Below are positions 6,460 to 14,438 of a DNA stretch of 20,259 bases, piece by piece. The notes beneath the pieces are model-generated. The model saw only the letters and a program-made list of their open reading frames with translations. It searched no databases and was not told the origin of the DNA. The translations under genes and the position numbers were made by a program. Origin of the DNA: an uncultured Christensenella sp. (GTDB taxonomy: Bacteria > Bacillota > Clostridia > Christensenellales > UBA3700); contig CAJTNW010000016.1 of the NCBI GenBank assembly GCA_910577795.1, positions 1 through 20,259 on the forward strand. Reading direction: 5' to 3'. How positions within the stretch are numbered: position 1 is the first letter of the stretch; every line of letters begins with the position of its first letter.

Positions 6460-7815
6460 ATGCAATTTACTAATAAATATCTACAAGATGTAGTAGCAAA
6501 AGTTCGTGAGAAAAATGCTAATGAGCCAGAGTTTATTCAAACTGTTGAAGAAGTTTTGAAATCTCTTGAGCCAATCATCGAAAAACACCCTGAGTATGTT
6601 AAGGCTAACCTTATTGAAAGAATGGTAGAGCCTGAGCGTGCTTTCACTTTCAGAGTTCCATGGGTTGATGACAATGGTAATGTACAAGTAAACAGAGGAT
6701 ACAGAGTACAATTTAATGGTGCTATCGGACCTTACAAGGGCGGTTTACGTTTCCATCCATCAGTTTATATCGGAATTATGAAATTCTTAGGCTTTGAGCA
6801 AACTTTCAAAAATAGTTTGACTGGTCTTCCTATTGGTGGTGGTAAAGGTGGTTCAGACTTTGACCCAAGTGGTAAATCTGATGCTGAAGTTATGAGATTC
6901 TGCCAAAGTTTTATGACTGAACTTTACAAATACATTGGTCCAGATGTTGACGTTCCTGCTGGTGATATTGGTGTAGGTGCAAGAGAAATCGGTTACCTAT
7001 ATGGTCAATACAAACGTATTAAAGGCACATTTGAAAATGGTGTACTTACTGGTAAAGGTTTATCTTATGGTGGTAGTTTAATTCGTCCAGAAGCAACTGG
7101 TTTTGGTGCAACATACTTTACTCGTGAAGTGCTTAGCCACTTTAATGACAAAATCGCTGGTAAGACTTTTGCTCTATCTGGTTTTGGTAATGTTTGCTGG
7201 GGTGCTGTATTAAAAATCACTGAACTTGGTGGTAAAGTTGTTACTATTTCTGGCCCAGATGGTTATATCTATGATAAAGATGGTGTAAACACTGAAGAAA
7301 AAATCAATTATCTACTTGAAATGCGTGCATCTGGTAGAAACAAAGCACAAGATTATGCTGATAAGTTTGGTGTTCCATTCTTTGCTGGCAAAAAACCTTG
7401 GGGCGAAAAAGTTGATATCGTAATGCCATGTGCTACTCAAAACGAAGTAAGAATTGAAGATGCTAAACAAATCGTTAAAAATGGTGTTAAATATTATATT
7501 GAAGTTGCTAACATGCCAACTACAAATGAGGCTCTTGAGTACTTAATGGAAAATGGTGTAATCTGCGCTCCTGCAAAAGCAGTTAATGCTGGTGGTGTTG
7601 CATGCTCTGCACTTGAAATGAGCCAAAACAGCATGAGATATTCTTGGACTGCTGAAGAAGTTGATGCTAAACTAGACCAAATTATGAGAGACATTCACAA
7701 AAACTCTATGGAAGCAGCAGAGGCTGAAGGTCTTGGTTACAACTTGGTTGCTGGTGCAAACATTGCTGGTTTCAAGAAAGTTGCTGAAGCAATGATGGCT
7801 CAAGGTATTATCTGA
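6460..7815 (+). CDS. gdhA: Glutamate dehydrogenase (hexameric, about 450-residue type)
   Basis: 451 residues, the usual length of the small hexameric enzyme. It interconverts glutamate with 2-oxoglutarate and ammonia using NAD(P)H in the cytoplasm. Seen: GPYKGGLRFHP (about 90-100) with the substrate-binding Lys93, the glycine-rich GLPIGGGKGG with the catalytic Lys129, PAGDIGVG with Asp169, then the Rossmann domain with SGFGNV near 240. The C-terminal part has NAGGVACSALEMSQN. Coenzyme choice cannot be told from motifs alone; most enzymes of this subfamily use NADP. ATG is preceded by CGGAGG (6445-6450), 9 bases away. Codon choice (many GGT, GCT, CCA) and a higher GC content than the neighbours fit strong expression. 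It is a single-gene unit with its own promoter and terminator, and ends in tandem stops TGA TAA. Confidence 0.97.
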   Translation: MQFTNKYLQDVVAKVREKNANEPEFIQTVEEVLKSLEPIIEKHPEYVKANLIERMVEPERAFTFRVPWVDDNGNVQVNRGYRVQFNGAIGPYKGGLRFHPSVYIGIMKFLGFEQTFKNSLTGLPIGGGKGGSDFDPSGKSDAEVMRFCQSFMTELYKYIGPDVDVPAGDIGVGAREIGYLYGQYKRIKGTFENGVLTGKGLSYGGSLIRPEATGFGATYFTREVLSHFNDKIAGKTFALSGFGNVCWGAVLKITELGGKVVTISGPDGYIYDKDGVNTEEKINYLLEMRASGRNKAQDYADKFGVPFFAGKKPWGEKVDIVMPCATQNEVRIEDAKQIVKNGVKYYIEVANMPTTNEALEYLMENGVICAPAKAVNAGGVACSALEMSQNSMRYSWTAEEVDAKLDQIMRDIHKNSMEAAEAEGLGYNLVAGANIAGFKKVAEAMMAQGII

Positions 7816-7900
7816 TAAGTTTACTATTTAATGTAAATTTATTAAATATCCAAGCAGTTTTAATTAATTACTTTACTTCAATTTGTTATAAAGCAAAATC

Positions 7901-7928
7901 TCGGGACTACAAAATAGTCCCGATTTTT
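7901..7928 (+). terminator. gdhA intrinsic terminator
   Basis: A 9-bp GC-rich stem TCGGGACTA (7901-7909) with TAGTCCCGA (7915-7923), a 5-base loop, then TTTTT. It lies 85 bases after the gdhA stop. Confidence 0.92.
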
Positions 7929-8067
7929 GTTGAGTTTTGTATTAAATTTTCATTTTATAGCACAATATTAGTATTTTTCAAATCATGTATTTATATGAGC
8001 AAATGCTACTATCTGCATATTTTCAAATATCAATTTAGTTTATACAAAATCCGACTTAATAATACAA

Positions 8068-8096
8068 AATTGGCTACCAAATTAAAGTAGCCAATT
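8068..8096. terminator. Terminator at 3' end of WG-repeat gene
   Basis: A perfect 10-bp stem pairs AATTGGCTAC (8068-8077) with GTAGCCAATT (8087-8096). On the minus strand it is followed by a short T-rich stretch, so it serves the minus-strand gene ending at 8100. The region 7929-8060 between the two terminators shows nothing else. Confidence 0.75.
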
Positions 8097-8099
8097 GTT

Positions 8100-9248
8100 T
8101 TATCTTAATCTAATCTCGCCAGTTTTTCTATCCATATAACCCCATTTGCCATCTTTTTTAACAAGTGCAATATCATTTTCAAAAGATGTTGCTGCCTCAT
8201 AAATAAAGTCAAATACTATATTACCTTCCTTATCAATATAGCCACATTTATCATCTTTTGTAACTGATGCTAATCCTTCACTAAAACTGCAGGCTGTATC
8301 ATATTGGATAGGAATAATAACCTCGCCTTGCTTATTAATAAATCCACATCTTTCATTTAACTCAACACAAGCCAAACCTTCTTTAAAATTAAAAGCCTCA
8401 GAATATGTTGGTTCAATAACAACTTTGCCAGACTCTGTTTTATATCCCCATTTACCATGTCTATAAAATTTGTATAATCCATCAGCATTTTTTATAGGAG
8501 GCAATTCTTTAATTGCTTTTGCAATTTTTTCCTCTCTCTCCTGCTTTAAAGTTTTACTACCAGAATTAGGTGCAGTATCATTAATAAAAGAGTCTAAATC
8601 ATAACTATTAACTTTCATTCTTTGAGGAGGATTTTGTTTTTGATTATCCTGTTTTATTTGTTTAGGCTGCTCATTATTATTTTGCTTTGCCTGCACGTTA
8701 ACCTTTTTAATGTCCTCATTTTGCTTGTTTATATTTTGTTTTGTATCAAAATTAACTTTTTTATCTTGCTTATTTTTTTTGTCTAACTTATTATTGTTGT
8801 TTTGTTTATTTTGATTTTCGCTAGAAGATAACTGATTTTTATCTTTATTTTTTTTATTAAAAGTGTTATCTTTTTTATTTTCTTTATTTTTTAAATTATT
8901 GTCTTTTTTATCTTGCTTTGCAGTTGTATTACTAGCGATAACTTCAGTGTCTTTTTTTACTTGATTATCCTCAATAACTGTAGCCGCAACTTGAGACCTT
9001 TTAAAATCTAGCCCTATATTTTGCATTTTTTTCAAAACTTCAAATATATTTTTTTTATTCATTCCAGGGACTTTATACAAATGTTTCATTTGACATCTTG
9101 CCAAATCAATTATTTTTTCTAATCCCACATTTTTTAATTTAGATAATGTATAATCGCTCAAACCTAATTCCGCAATGTCTTTTTGCAAAACTTCCTTATC
9201 CCCATCGGGCATATAATCTTGATTAGGCTTGATAAATTTATTAGCCAT
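8100..9248 (-). CDS. RNA polymerase alpha-CTD-like domain fused to WG repeats
   Basis: 382 residues from the ATG at 9246-9248, which has GGAGG at 9254-9258; an ATG four codons earlier overlaps that ribosome site and is rejected. Three parts are seen. Residues about 25-83 follow the helix-hairpin-helix pattern of the RNA polymerase alpha C-terminal domain: LGLSDYTLSKLKNVGL, a middle with DLA, then VPGMNKKNIFEVLKKM and IGLDFK. Residues about 94-208 are a Lys/Asn/Gln-rich low-complexity linker. Residues about 258-382 are three and a half WG repeats (GKWGY, RCGFI, KCGYI, GKWGY); the two middle copies have Cys for Trp. No signal peptide or membrane segment, so probably cytoplasmic. Alpha-CTDs bind DNA or regulators, and WG repeats are thought to bind partners. 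The role of the fusion is unknown to me. Alone, divergent from the next gene. Confidence 0.85.
   Translation of the reverse strand: MANKFIKPNQDYMPDGDKEVLQKDIAELGLSDYTLSKLKNVGLEKIIDLARCQMKHLYKVPGMNKKNIFEVLKKMQNIGLDFKRSQVAATVIEDNQVKKDTEVIASNTTAKQDKKDNNLKNKENKKDNTFNKKNKDKNQLSSSENQNKQNNNNKLDKKNKQDKKVNFDTKQNINKQNEDIKKVNVQAKQNNNEQPKQIKQDNQKQNPPQRMKVNSYDLDSFINDTAPNSGSKTLKQEREEKIAKAIKELPPIKNADGLYKFYRHGKWGYKTESGKVVIEPTYSEAFNFKEGLACVELNERCGFINKQGEVIIPIQYDTACSFSEGLASVTKDDKCGYIDKEGNIVFDFIYEAATSFENDIALVKKDGKWGYMDRKTGEIRLR
8625..8969 (-). repeat. Low-complexity Lys/Asn/Gln-coding tract
   Basis: The tract encodes the linker of the alpha-CTD/WG protein and is almost wholly AAA, AAT, CAA, GAT and similar codons, seen on the plus strand as T-rich near-repeats of the type TTTTTTATC and TTGTTTTG. 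Such a tract is prone to length change. Confidence 0.75.
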
Positions 9249-9393
9249 TATTGCCTCCATTTACAATAATACTTTTATAATAATTATTTATATTATTACA
9301 TTATTAGTATTCATTTATTAAAAATTATATCTTAAATATTGTAGCATAATTTCTATAAACTTGCAAGACAAATTTAAAATTAAAAGAAAAATG

Positions 9394-9422
9394 TTTACTT
9401 TTTTTAACTTTTAGTGTATAAT
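9394..9422 (+). promoter_or_regulatory. Promoter of exported propeller/SH3 gene
   Basis: TTTACT (9394-9399), a 17-base spacer and TATAAT (9417-9422). A leader of about 28 bases with GAGGGG (9448-9453) precedes the ATG at 9457. Confidence 0.7.
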
Positions 9423-9456
9423 CAAGATGTAATTATATACTTAAAAAGAGGGGTAT

Positions 9457-11952
9457 ATGAAAAAATCGCTAATTTTTATTATATTTATTTTACTAATAAC
9501 AATACTTATCTTCCCAATAGTTTTTGCGGAAGAAGTTACCGCATACGAAAATTCAAATATTCTTGAACCAAAAGTTTTATCTAATATGGATAGTTATATG
9601 AAACTTGCTAACCCACTTGCAATTGACAAAACTGAAAAATATCTTGCTGTTGCAAATGAAAAGACAATATTTGTACAGTCTCAAGCAGATAAAAGTAAAT
9701 ATAAATATATAGATGTTGTTAAAAATGATAGTGGCACAATAACAAAAATAATTATAGTAGAAGATAGTATTATTGCTTTAATTGTAAAAGGTGAACTTAC
9801 TCATATAGTCATAGCAAATGCAGAAAGTGGCGAAACACAGCCTTATCAAGATGTTGACTATCAAAATATTTATACTATCATTAATAAAGATAATAAATTT
9901 ACTTTATTAAACGAAAACAAATTAGTAAGTTACGATATTGATAGCAACAATACCCTAACTAAAGTATCTGAAATGTCTCTAACAATTGGTGTTGTAAACG
10001 AAAAAAAGAGTTTTAAGATAATAAATGACAATTACTATATACTTAGTAAAAACGCAAATAATACTATAATTAAACAATACAACTTTGCTACTAATTCATT
10101 TGAAGACAAGCAAACAATATTAAACACTGAAATTTCTGACTATTATTATAGTAGCAATGATTTATATTTTGTATCACAAAACAAACTATATAAAAACAAC
10201 ACTAACAATGAATTAAAAGTTAGTGAAGAAAATGTATTGTTTAATAATTTAGTATTTGATAACAATTTAAACAAATTATATGTTACTGCCCAAGACGATA
10301 AAGTATATTTGTTTGACAGCAACGGCAGTGTAGATACAAAAAATACACTTACAAGCAAAGGCAATGAGTTGCAAAGGTTTGACTCCCCTCAAAGTGTATT
10401 TAGTGATGGCACATATCTTTATATAGCAGATACTAATAACAAACGGATTATAAAAAGAAGTGTTGATAATGATATTCGTACACCTTATCAATTAAACAAT
10501 ATGCCTACTAAAGTAGTTGCGGTTGCAAATAAGATATATTATCTTGATAAGGATAAAAACCTTTATGACATATCTTCAGATACTATTATAAAAGGCAATG
10601 TACTTTCTATTGCTGTATACAATAATAAACTTTTAGTATTAAGTGACAATAAAGTTTTAACTTATGATGGAAAAAGTTTTTTTGATTTAATTAAAAATAT
10701 ATCTATTACCGCTAATGATATTACTACAGCAGTTAGTACAAACTATGCGTACTTGATAGACAAAACAAATGGTATTGTAGCAAAATATGATTTGGAAAAT
10801 ACAGAAAACGCAATTTTTACAACTGCACCTAATGATGTTAAAATAGGAAACAATTATAATATTGACTTTAGAGGCAATTTGTATGTAGAAAAAAATGGAG
10901 TTATAACAAAATACTCTCAAAATGGTAATTTTACTAAAGAGGCGGAATTTACTATAGATTATTTTACTTCTAGTAGCAAAATTTATACAGCAGTTGATAG
11001 TGTAAATGCTCATTACTATTTTACTAGTGAAGAAGACCATTTGCTATTTGAAATTGATGGCGAAAAGATGGGACTAATAGGAACAAAAAATATAGACTTT
11101 GATAATCCAACAGAGTTTGATATTGTAAAAGCAGGAATAATTAAAAATAATGCCAAAGCATATATAACACCAAACAACCCTGAATCTGTAAGAAATGTAC
11201 AAAAAGACCAAGTATTTTTGATTTTAGCAAAAATTACAGATAACAACAAAGATTATTACTATGTGACTGCAGAACACTTAGCACAAAAAGAATATATTGC
11301 TTGCACAGATTTATTGGAACTAGAAACTGACCAAAGTTTGAATGGTCAAAAAATGTCTGCACTTGTTGGCAATGTAGTTGTATATAAATATCCATTTAAA
11401 TTTGCCGAAAAATTATTAATAAATAATAAGGAATTTGTGTTATCTCCAAATACTGAAGTTACCTGTCTATCTAAAATAACAAAAAGTGATGTGTGGAATT
11501 GGTATGAAATCTCATTTAATATAGCAGGCAAAACTCATACAGGCTATGTATATGCAGATTACCTTGCAAAAGTTGTGCCAACCTCACCTGCTCAAAATAT
11601 AATTTTTATGAAAACAAAAGCACCAAAAATTGGAGCAAACATAATTATTTATGAAAAAGCAGATTTAAATTCACAAATTTTATTTGATGATATAAAAGAC
11701 GGAATAGACATTCAAATAGTGGGAGAATTTAATCCTAATAGTACTTTTACAAAAGTTTATTATAATGACAAAATTGGCTATATATTAAATGAAAATTTGC
11801 AGTCAAATGGTCTTACACCTAATCAAATAATTGCAATAACAGTAACATCTGTTGCTATTGTAGCATTTATAATAATTGCAATATTATTTATGCACAAAAA
11901 CAAAACTGCAAAACGAAAGATAGAAAATATAGAGCCTGACATTTTATCATAA
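9457..11952 (+). CDS. Exported beta-propeller and SH3-like repeat protein with C-terminal membrane anchor
   Basis: 831 residues. Residues 1-24 form a signal peptide (two Lys, a long hydrophobic core, VFA before the likely cut at EE). Residues about 40-555 are many short beta-strand units with patterns such as YLYIADTNNKRIIK and KLYVTAQDDKVYLFDS, which suggest an NHL-like beta-propeller. Three SH3-like units follow at about 559-625, 638-708 and 721-785, each with a hydrophobic strand pattern and ending like GYVYADYLAKV or GYILNENL. Residues about 791-811 are a transmembrane helix, then a basic 20-residue tail, so the protein is anchored with its bulk outside. Bacterial SH3 units often bind cell-wall peptidoglycan. 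It has no neighbour in the same direction. The exact role is unknown; a cell-surface scaffold or sensor is my inference. Confidence 0.8.
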   Translation: MKKSLIFIIFILLITILIFPIVFAEEVTAYENSNILEPKVLSNMDSYMKLANPLAIDKTEKYLAVANEKTIFVQSQADKSKYKYIDVVKNDSGTITKIIIVEDSIIALIVKGELTHIVIANAESGETQPYQDVDYQNIYTIINKDNKFTLLNENKLVSYDIDSNNTLTKVSEMSLTIGVVNEKKSFKIINDNYYILSKNANNTIIKQYNFATNSFEDKQTILNTEISDYYYSSNDLYFVSQNKLYKNNTNNELKVSEENVLFNNLVFDNNLNKLYVTAQDDKVYLFDSNGSVDTKNTLTSKGNELQRFDSPQSVFSDGTYLYIADTNNKRIIKRSVDNDIRTPYQLNNMPTKVVAVANKIYYLDKDKNLYDISSDTIIKGNVLSIAVYNNKLLVLSDNKVLTYDGKSFFDLIKNISITANDITTAVSTNYAYLIDKTNGIVAKYDLENTENAIFTTAPNDVKIGNNYNIDFRGNLYVEKNGVITKYSQNGNFTKEAEFTIDYFTSSSKIYTAVDSVNAHYYFTSEEDHLLFEIDGEKMGLIGTKNIDFDNPTEFDIVKAGIIKNNAKAYITPNNPESVRNVQKDQVFLILAKITDNNKDYYYVTAEHLAQKEYIACTDLLELETDQSLNGQKMSALVGNVVVYKYPFKFAEKLLINNKEFVLSPNTEVTCLSKITKSDVWNWYEISFNIAGKTHTGYVYADYLAKVVPTSPAQNIIFMKTKAPKIGANIIIYEKADLNSQILFDDIKDGIDIQIVGEFNPNSTFTKVYYNDKIGYILNENLQSNGLTPNQIIAITVTSVAIVAFIIIAILFMHKNKTAKRKIENIEPDILS

Positions 11953-11957
11953 ACAAA

Positions 11958-11993
11958 AAAAATAAAACGCACTAAAATGTGCGTTTTATTTTT
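11958..11993. terminator. Bidirectional intrinsic terminator between convergent genes
   Basis: A perfect 15-bp stem (11958-11972 with 11979-11993) with core AACGCAC/GTGCGTT, a 6-base loop and A/T runs on both flanks. It serves the exported-protein gene (+) and parC (-). Confidence 0.93.
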
Positions 11994-12010
11994 ATCTTTT
12001 AAATTTTAAA

Positions 12011-14437
12011 TCATATTACTTTTAAAGGCAAAACTTTTGCAATGTTACCAGCGATATTAGGTATTAATACTCCTCTTGAGTTCATATTTTCAATTCGTAT
12101 TTCCTCACTATTTACAGGTACTATTTCGTCATTTTCGCCAACTAAAATAATGTCATAAGGTTCTTTTACATAACCTGCAAACAAAATTGAATATCCAGTT
12201 TTATCTGTAAAACTTTGTATCTTATTACCCTTTCTATTTCTTCCAGAAACTTTTATTAATCCAGCAATAACTTTTTTAGCAGCGCCTTTATCTGTAACTA
12301 CAATAATTTCACCCTCATCATCAATTTGCTCTGCAAACTTAACATAATCACCATCAGATAAGGACATACCTATTACACCTTGTGATTTTCTGCCTGTAGG
12401 AGTAATGTCACTTTCCATATTTAACACTATTCCTTCATTGGATATTGTTATAATAGTTTTATTATCATCTTTTGTATCCACATAAATTACTCTATCATCA
12501 TCTTTAAGACTAGTTGCTTGATAGAATTTTTTGTTAATCAAATACTCTTCGCCTCTACCAACTTTAACCATACCACTTTTCATAACAAATAGTAGATTTT
12601 GATTTTGAATTTGCTCCTTAGTCATTAGTTTTATAGCAACTTCGTCTTTTGCCAAATCATTTATGACTTTATTGCAAGGTGTACCTTTACTTCGCCATTT
12701 TTCTTCTTTTAAGTCGTCAATATTTATTTGTGCTACATTGCCAAGGCTAGTAAAAGCAAATACTGGTGATAAATTACTACACGCAACAATACTTACAGGT
12801 ATATCCTCACTAGAGCAATTTTGTGCAGTTTTATTTGCCGCTTTATAAGTTTTTGCAGATAAAAATTTAATACAATTTTGATTAGTTAAAATACAATAGC
12901 CTTTCTTTTCTTCTATTTCATTTACATCAAAAATTTGTATTTTTTGTTCAATACCATCAACAAAAATATGCGAACGTCTTTCTAACTTATATCTTTTTCG
13001 TATATCAAGAAGTTCCGCCTTAACAATGCCCAATTGTTTACGTTTGCTACCAACAACACCAGTAAGATAGTCAATAGTTTTAAGAAGTTCTGCTATTTCC
13101 TCTCTTAAGTTTGTAACTTCAAGTTTAGTAAGTCTTGCAAGTCTTATTTCTAGTATTGCTTGAGCCTGTTTTTCACTTATTAAAAATCTTTCCTTTAATT
13201 TTGTCTTACATTCTACTGGAGATGCTGAAGATTTAATAATTTTAATAACTTCATCAATATTTTCAATTGCAATAATTATGCCTTGCAAAATATGCTCTCT
13301 TGCTTTGGCATTTGCAAGTTGATATTGTGAACGTCTTAAAATAAGGTTTTGTTGATAATTAACATAATATTTTACCAAATCAAGCAAACCTAATTGTTGA
13401 GGTTTTCCATCAGCAATTGCAACCATATTGATATTAAAATTCTGTTGCAAATCAGTATAAACAAAAAGGTTATGCAATAATCTTTTGTGATTACAGTCCT
13501 TTTTAAATTTAATTATTGCACGCATACCAGTTCTGTCAGATGCGTCAATAATATCTGTTATATCCCCAAAAAGTTCCTTTTTAGTTTCTCTATACTCGTC
13601 TATTTTAGCAAGCAAAGCGGCTTTATTTACTTGATAAGGCAGTTCTGTAATTACAAAACTCAACTTATCACCATCTTTTTCTATCATTACTTTAGCACGA
13701 ATAGCAAGTTTGCCTCGTCCTGTTTCGTATGCTCTTTTTAAGTCATCACTTACAAGCAATTCACCACCAGAAGGAAAATCCGGTGCTTTTATATATTCCA
13801 TTAAATTATCCAAACTAATTTTAGGATTTTCAATATATGCACACACACCATCTATTACCTCTGTTATATTATGAGGAGGGATATTTGTTGCAAGTCCTAC
13901 AGCAATACCAGATGCACCATTAACAAGCAAATTAGGAAATCTTCCTGGCAATGTTTTTGGTTCCTTTAATGTATCGTCAAAGTTTAGCATCCACTCAACA
14001 GTGTCTTGCTCAATATCTCTTAACATTTCCATTGCAAGTGGTTGCAACCTAACTTCTGTATACCTCATTGCAGCGGCAGAGTCGCCATCTATACTACCAA
14101 AGTTACCATGACCATCAACAAGCATACTGCTCATATTAAATGACTGTGCCATTCTTACCATTGCACCATACACAGATGTATCACCATGTGGGTGGTATTT
14201 ACCAAGACAGTCACCAACAATACGTGCAGATTTTCTGTATGGTTTATCTGGAGTTGTGCCTAACTCATACATTGTGTAAAGTATACGTCTTTGAACAGGC
14301 TTTAATCCATCTTCTACCCTTGGAAGCGCTCTATCCAAAATAACATATTCAGAGTATGGCATCATAGAGTTATGCAACACATCTGATATTTCGCAGTCAA
14401 GTATAGTGTCATTTATTATAACTTTATCTTTTGCCAT
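12011..14437 (-). CDS. parC: Type IIA topoisomerase subunit A, topoisomerase IV (ParC) type
   Basis: 808 residues. It is the DNA-cutting subunit of a heterotetramer with the preceding gene product. Seen: N-terminal LPRVEDGLKPVQRRILY, the winged-helix segment GKYHPHGDTSVYGAMVRMAQ (80-98), the active-site Arg125-Tyr126 in AAMRYTE, the tower with GIAVGLATNIPPHN, a coiled-coil region at about 380-480, and a C-terminal beta-pinwheel from about 510. The GyrA box (QRRGGKG or similar) that marks gyrase is not found at the start of the pinwheel, so I favour topoisomerase IV, the enzyme that separates linked daughter chromosomes, over gyrase. At the position of GyrA Ser83 there is Thr87, and at Asp87 there is Gly91. 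The gene starts one base after the parE stop; its AGGAGG (14444-14449) lies inside the end of parE, so the two are co-expressed. Ends in TGA. Confidence 0.9.
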   Translation of the reverse strand: MAKDKVIINDTILDCEISDVLHNSMMPYSEYVILDRALPRVEDGLKPVQRRILYTMYELGTTPDKPYRKSARIVGDCLGKYHPHGDTSVYGAMVRMAQSFNMSSMLVDGHGNFGSIDGDSAAAMRYTEVRLQPLAMEMLRDIEQDTVEWMLNFDDTLKEPKTLPGRFPNLLVNGASGIAVGLATNIPPHNITEVIDGVCAYIENPKISLDNLMEYIKAPDFPSGGELLVSDDLKRAYETGRGKLAIRAKVMIEKDGDKLSFVITELPYQVNKAALLAKIDEYRETKKELFGDITDIIDASDRTGMRAIIKFKKDCNHKRLLHNLFVYTDLQQNFNINMVAIADGKPQQLGLLDLVKYYVNYQQNLILRRSQYQLANAKAREHILQGIIIAIENIDEVIKIIKSSASPVECKTKLKERFLISEKQAQAILEIRLARLTKLEVTNLREEIAELLKTIDYLTGVVGSKRKQLGIVKAELLDIRKRYKLERRSHIFVDGIEQKIQIFDVNEIEEKKGYCILTNQNCIKFLSAKTYKAANKTAQNCSSEDIPVSIVACSNLSPVFAFTSLGNVAQINIDDLKEEKWRSKGTPCNKVINDLAKDEVAIKLMTKEQIQNQNLLFVMKSGMVKVGRGEEYLINKKFYQATSLKDDDRVIYVDTKDDNKTIITISNEGIVLNMESDITPTGRKSQGVIGMSLSDGDYVKFAEQIDDEGEIIVVTDKGAAKKVIAGLIKVSGRNRKGNKIQSFTDKTGYSILFAGYVKEPYDIILVGENDEIVPVNSEEIRIENMNSRGVLIPNIAGNIAKVLPLKVI

Positions 14438-14438
14438 A

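Noticed and set aside
6460..7815. Possible TGA-as-Trp code, because gdhA ends TGA TAA
   Set aside because: No internal TGA is found in thousands of codons and Trp is always TGG, so TGA is a stop.
8625..8969. T-rich near-repeats as a CRISPR or tandem repeat array
   Set aside because: The tract is in frame and codes a Lys/Asn/Gln linker; there are no regular repeats with unique spacers.
9249..9260. Earlier ATG in the alpha-CTD/WG gene
   Set aside because: It overlaps the GGAGG that serves the ATG at 9248.
13487..13741. Plus-strand open frame inside parC
   Set aside because: It is a shadow of the minus-strand gene; it has no ribosome site or family pattern. The same holds for the other short frames opposite the ATPase, parE, murG and the propeller gene.
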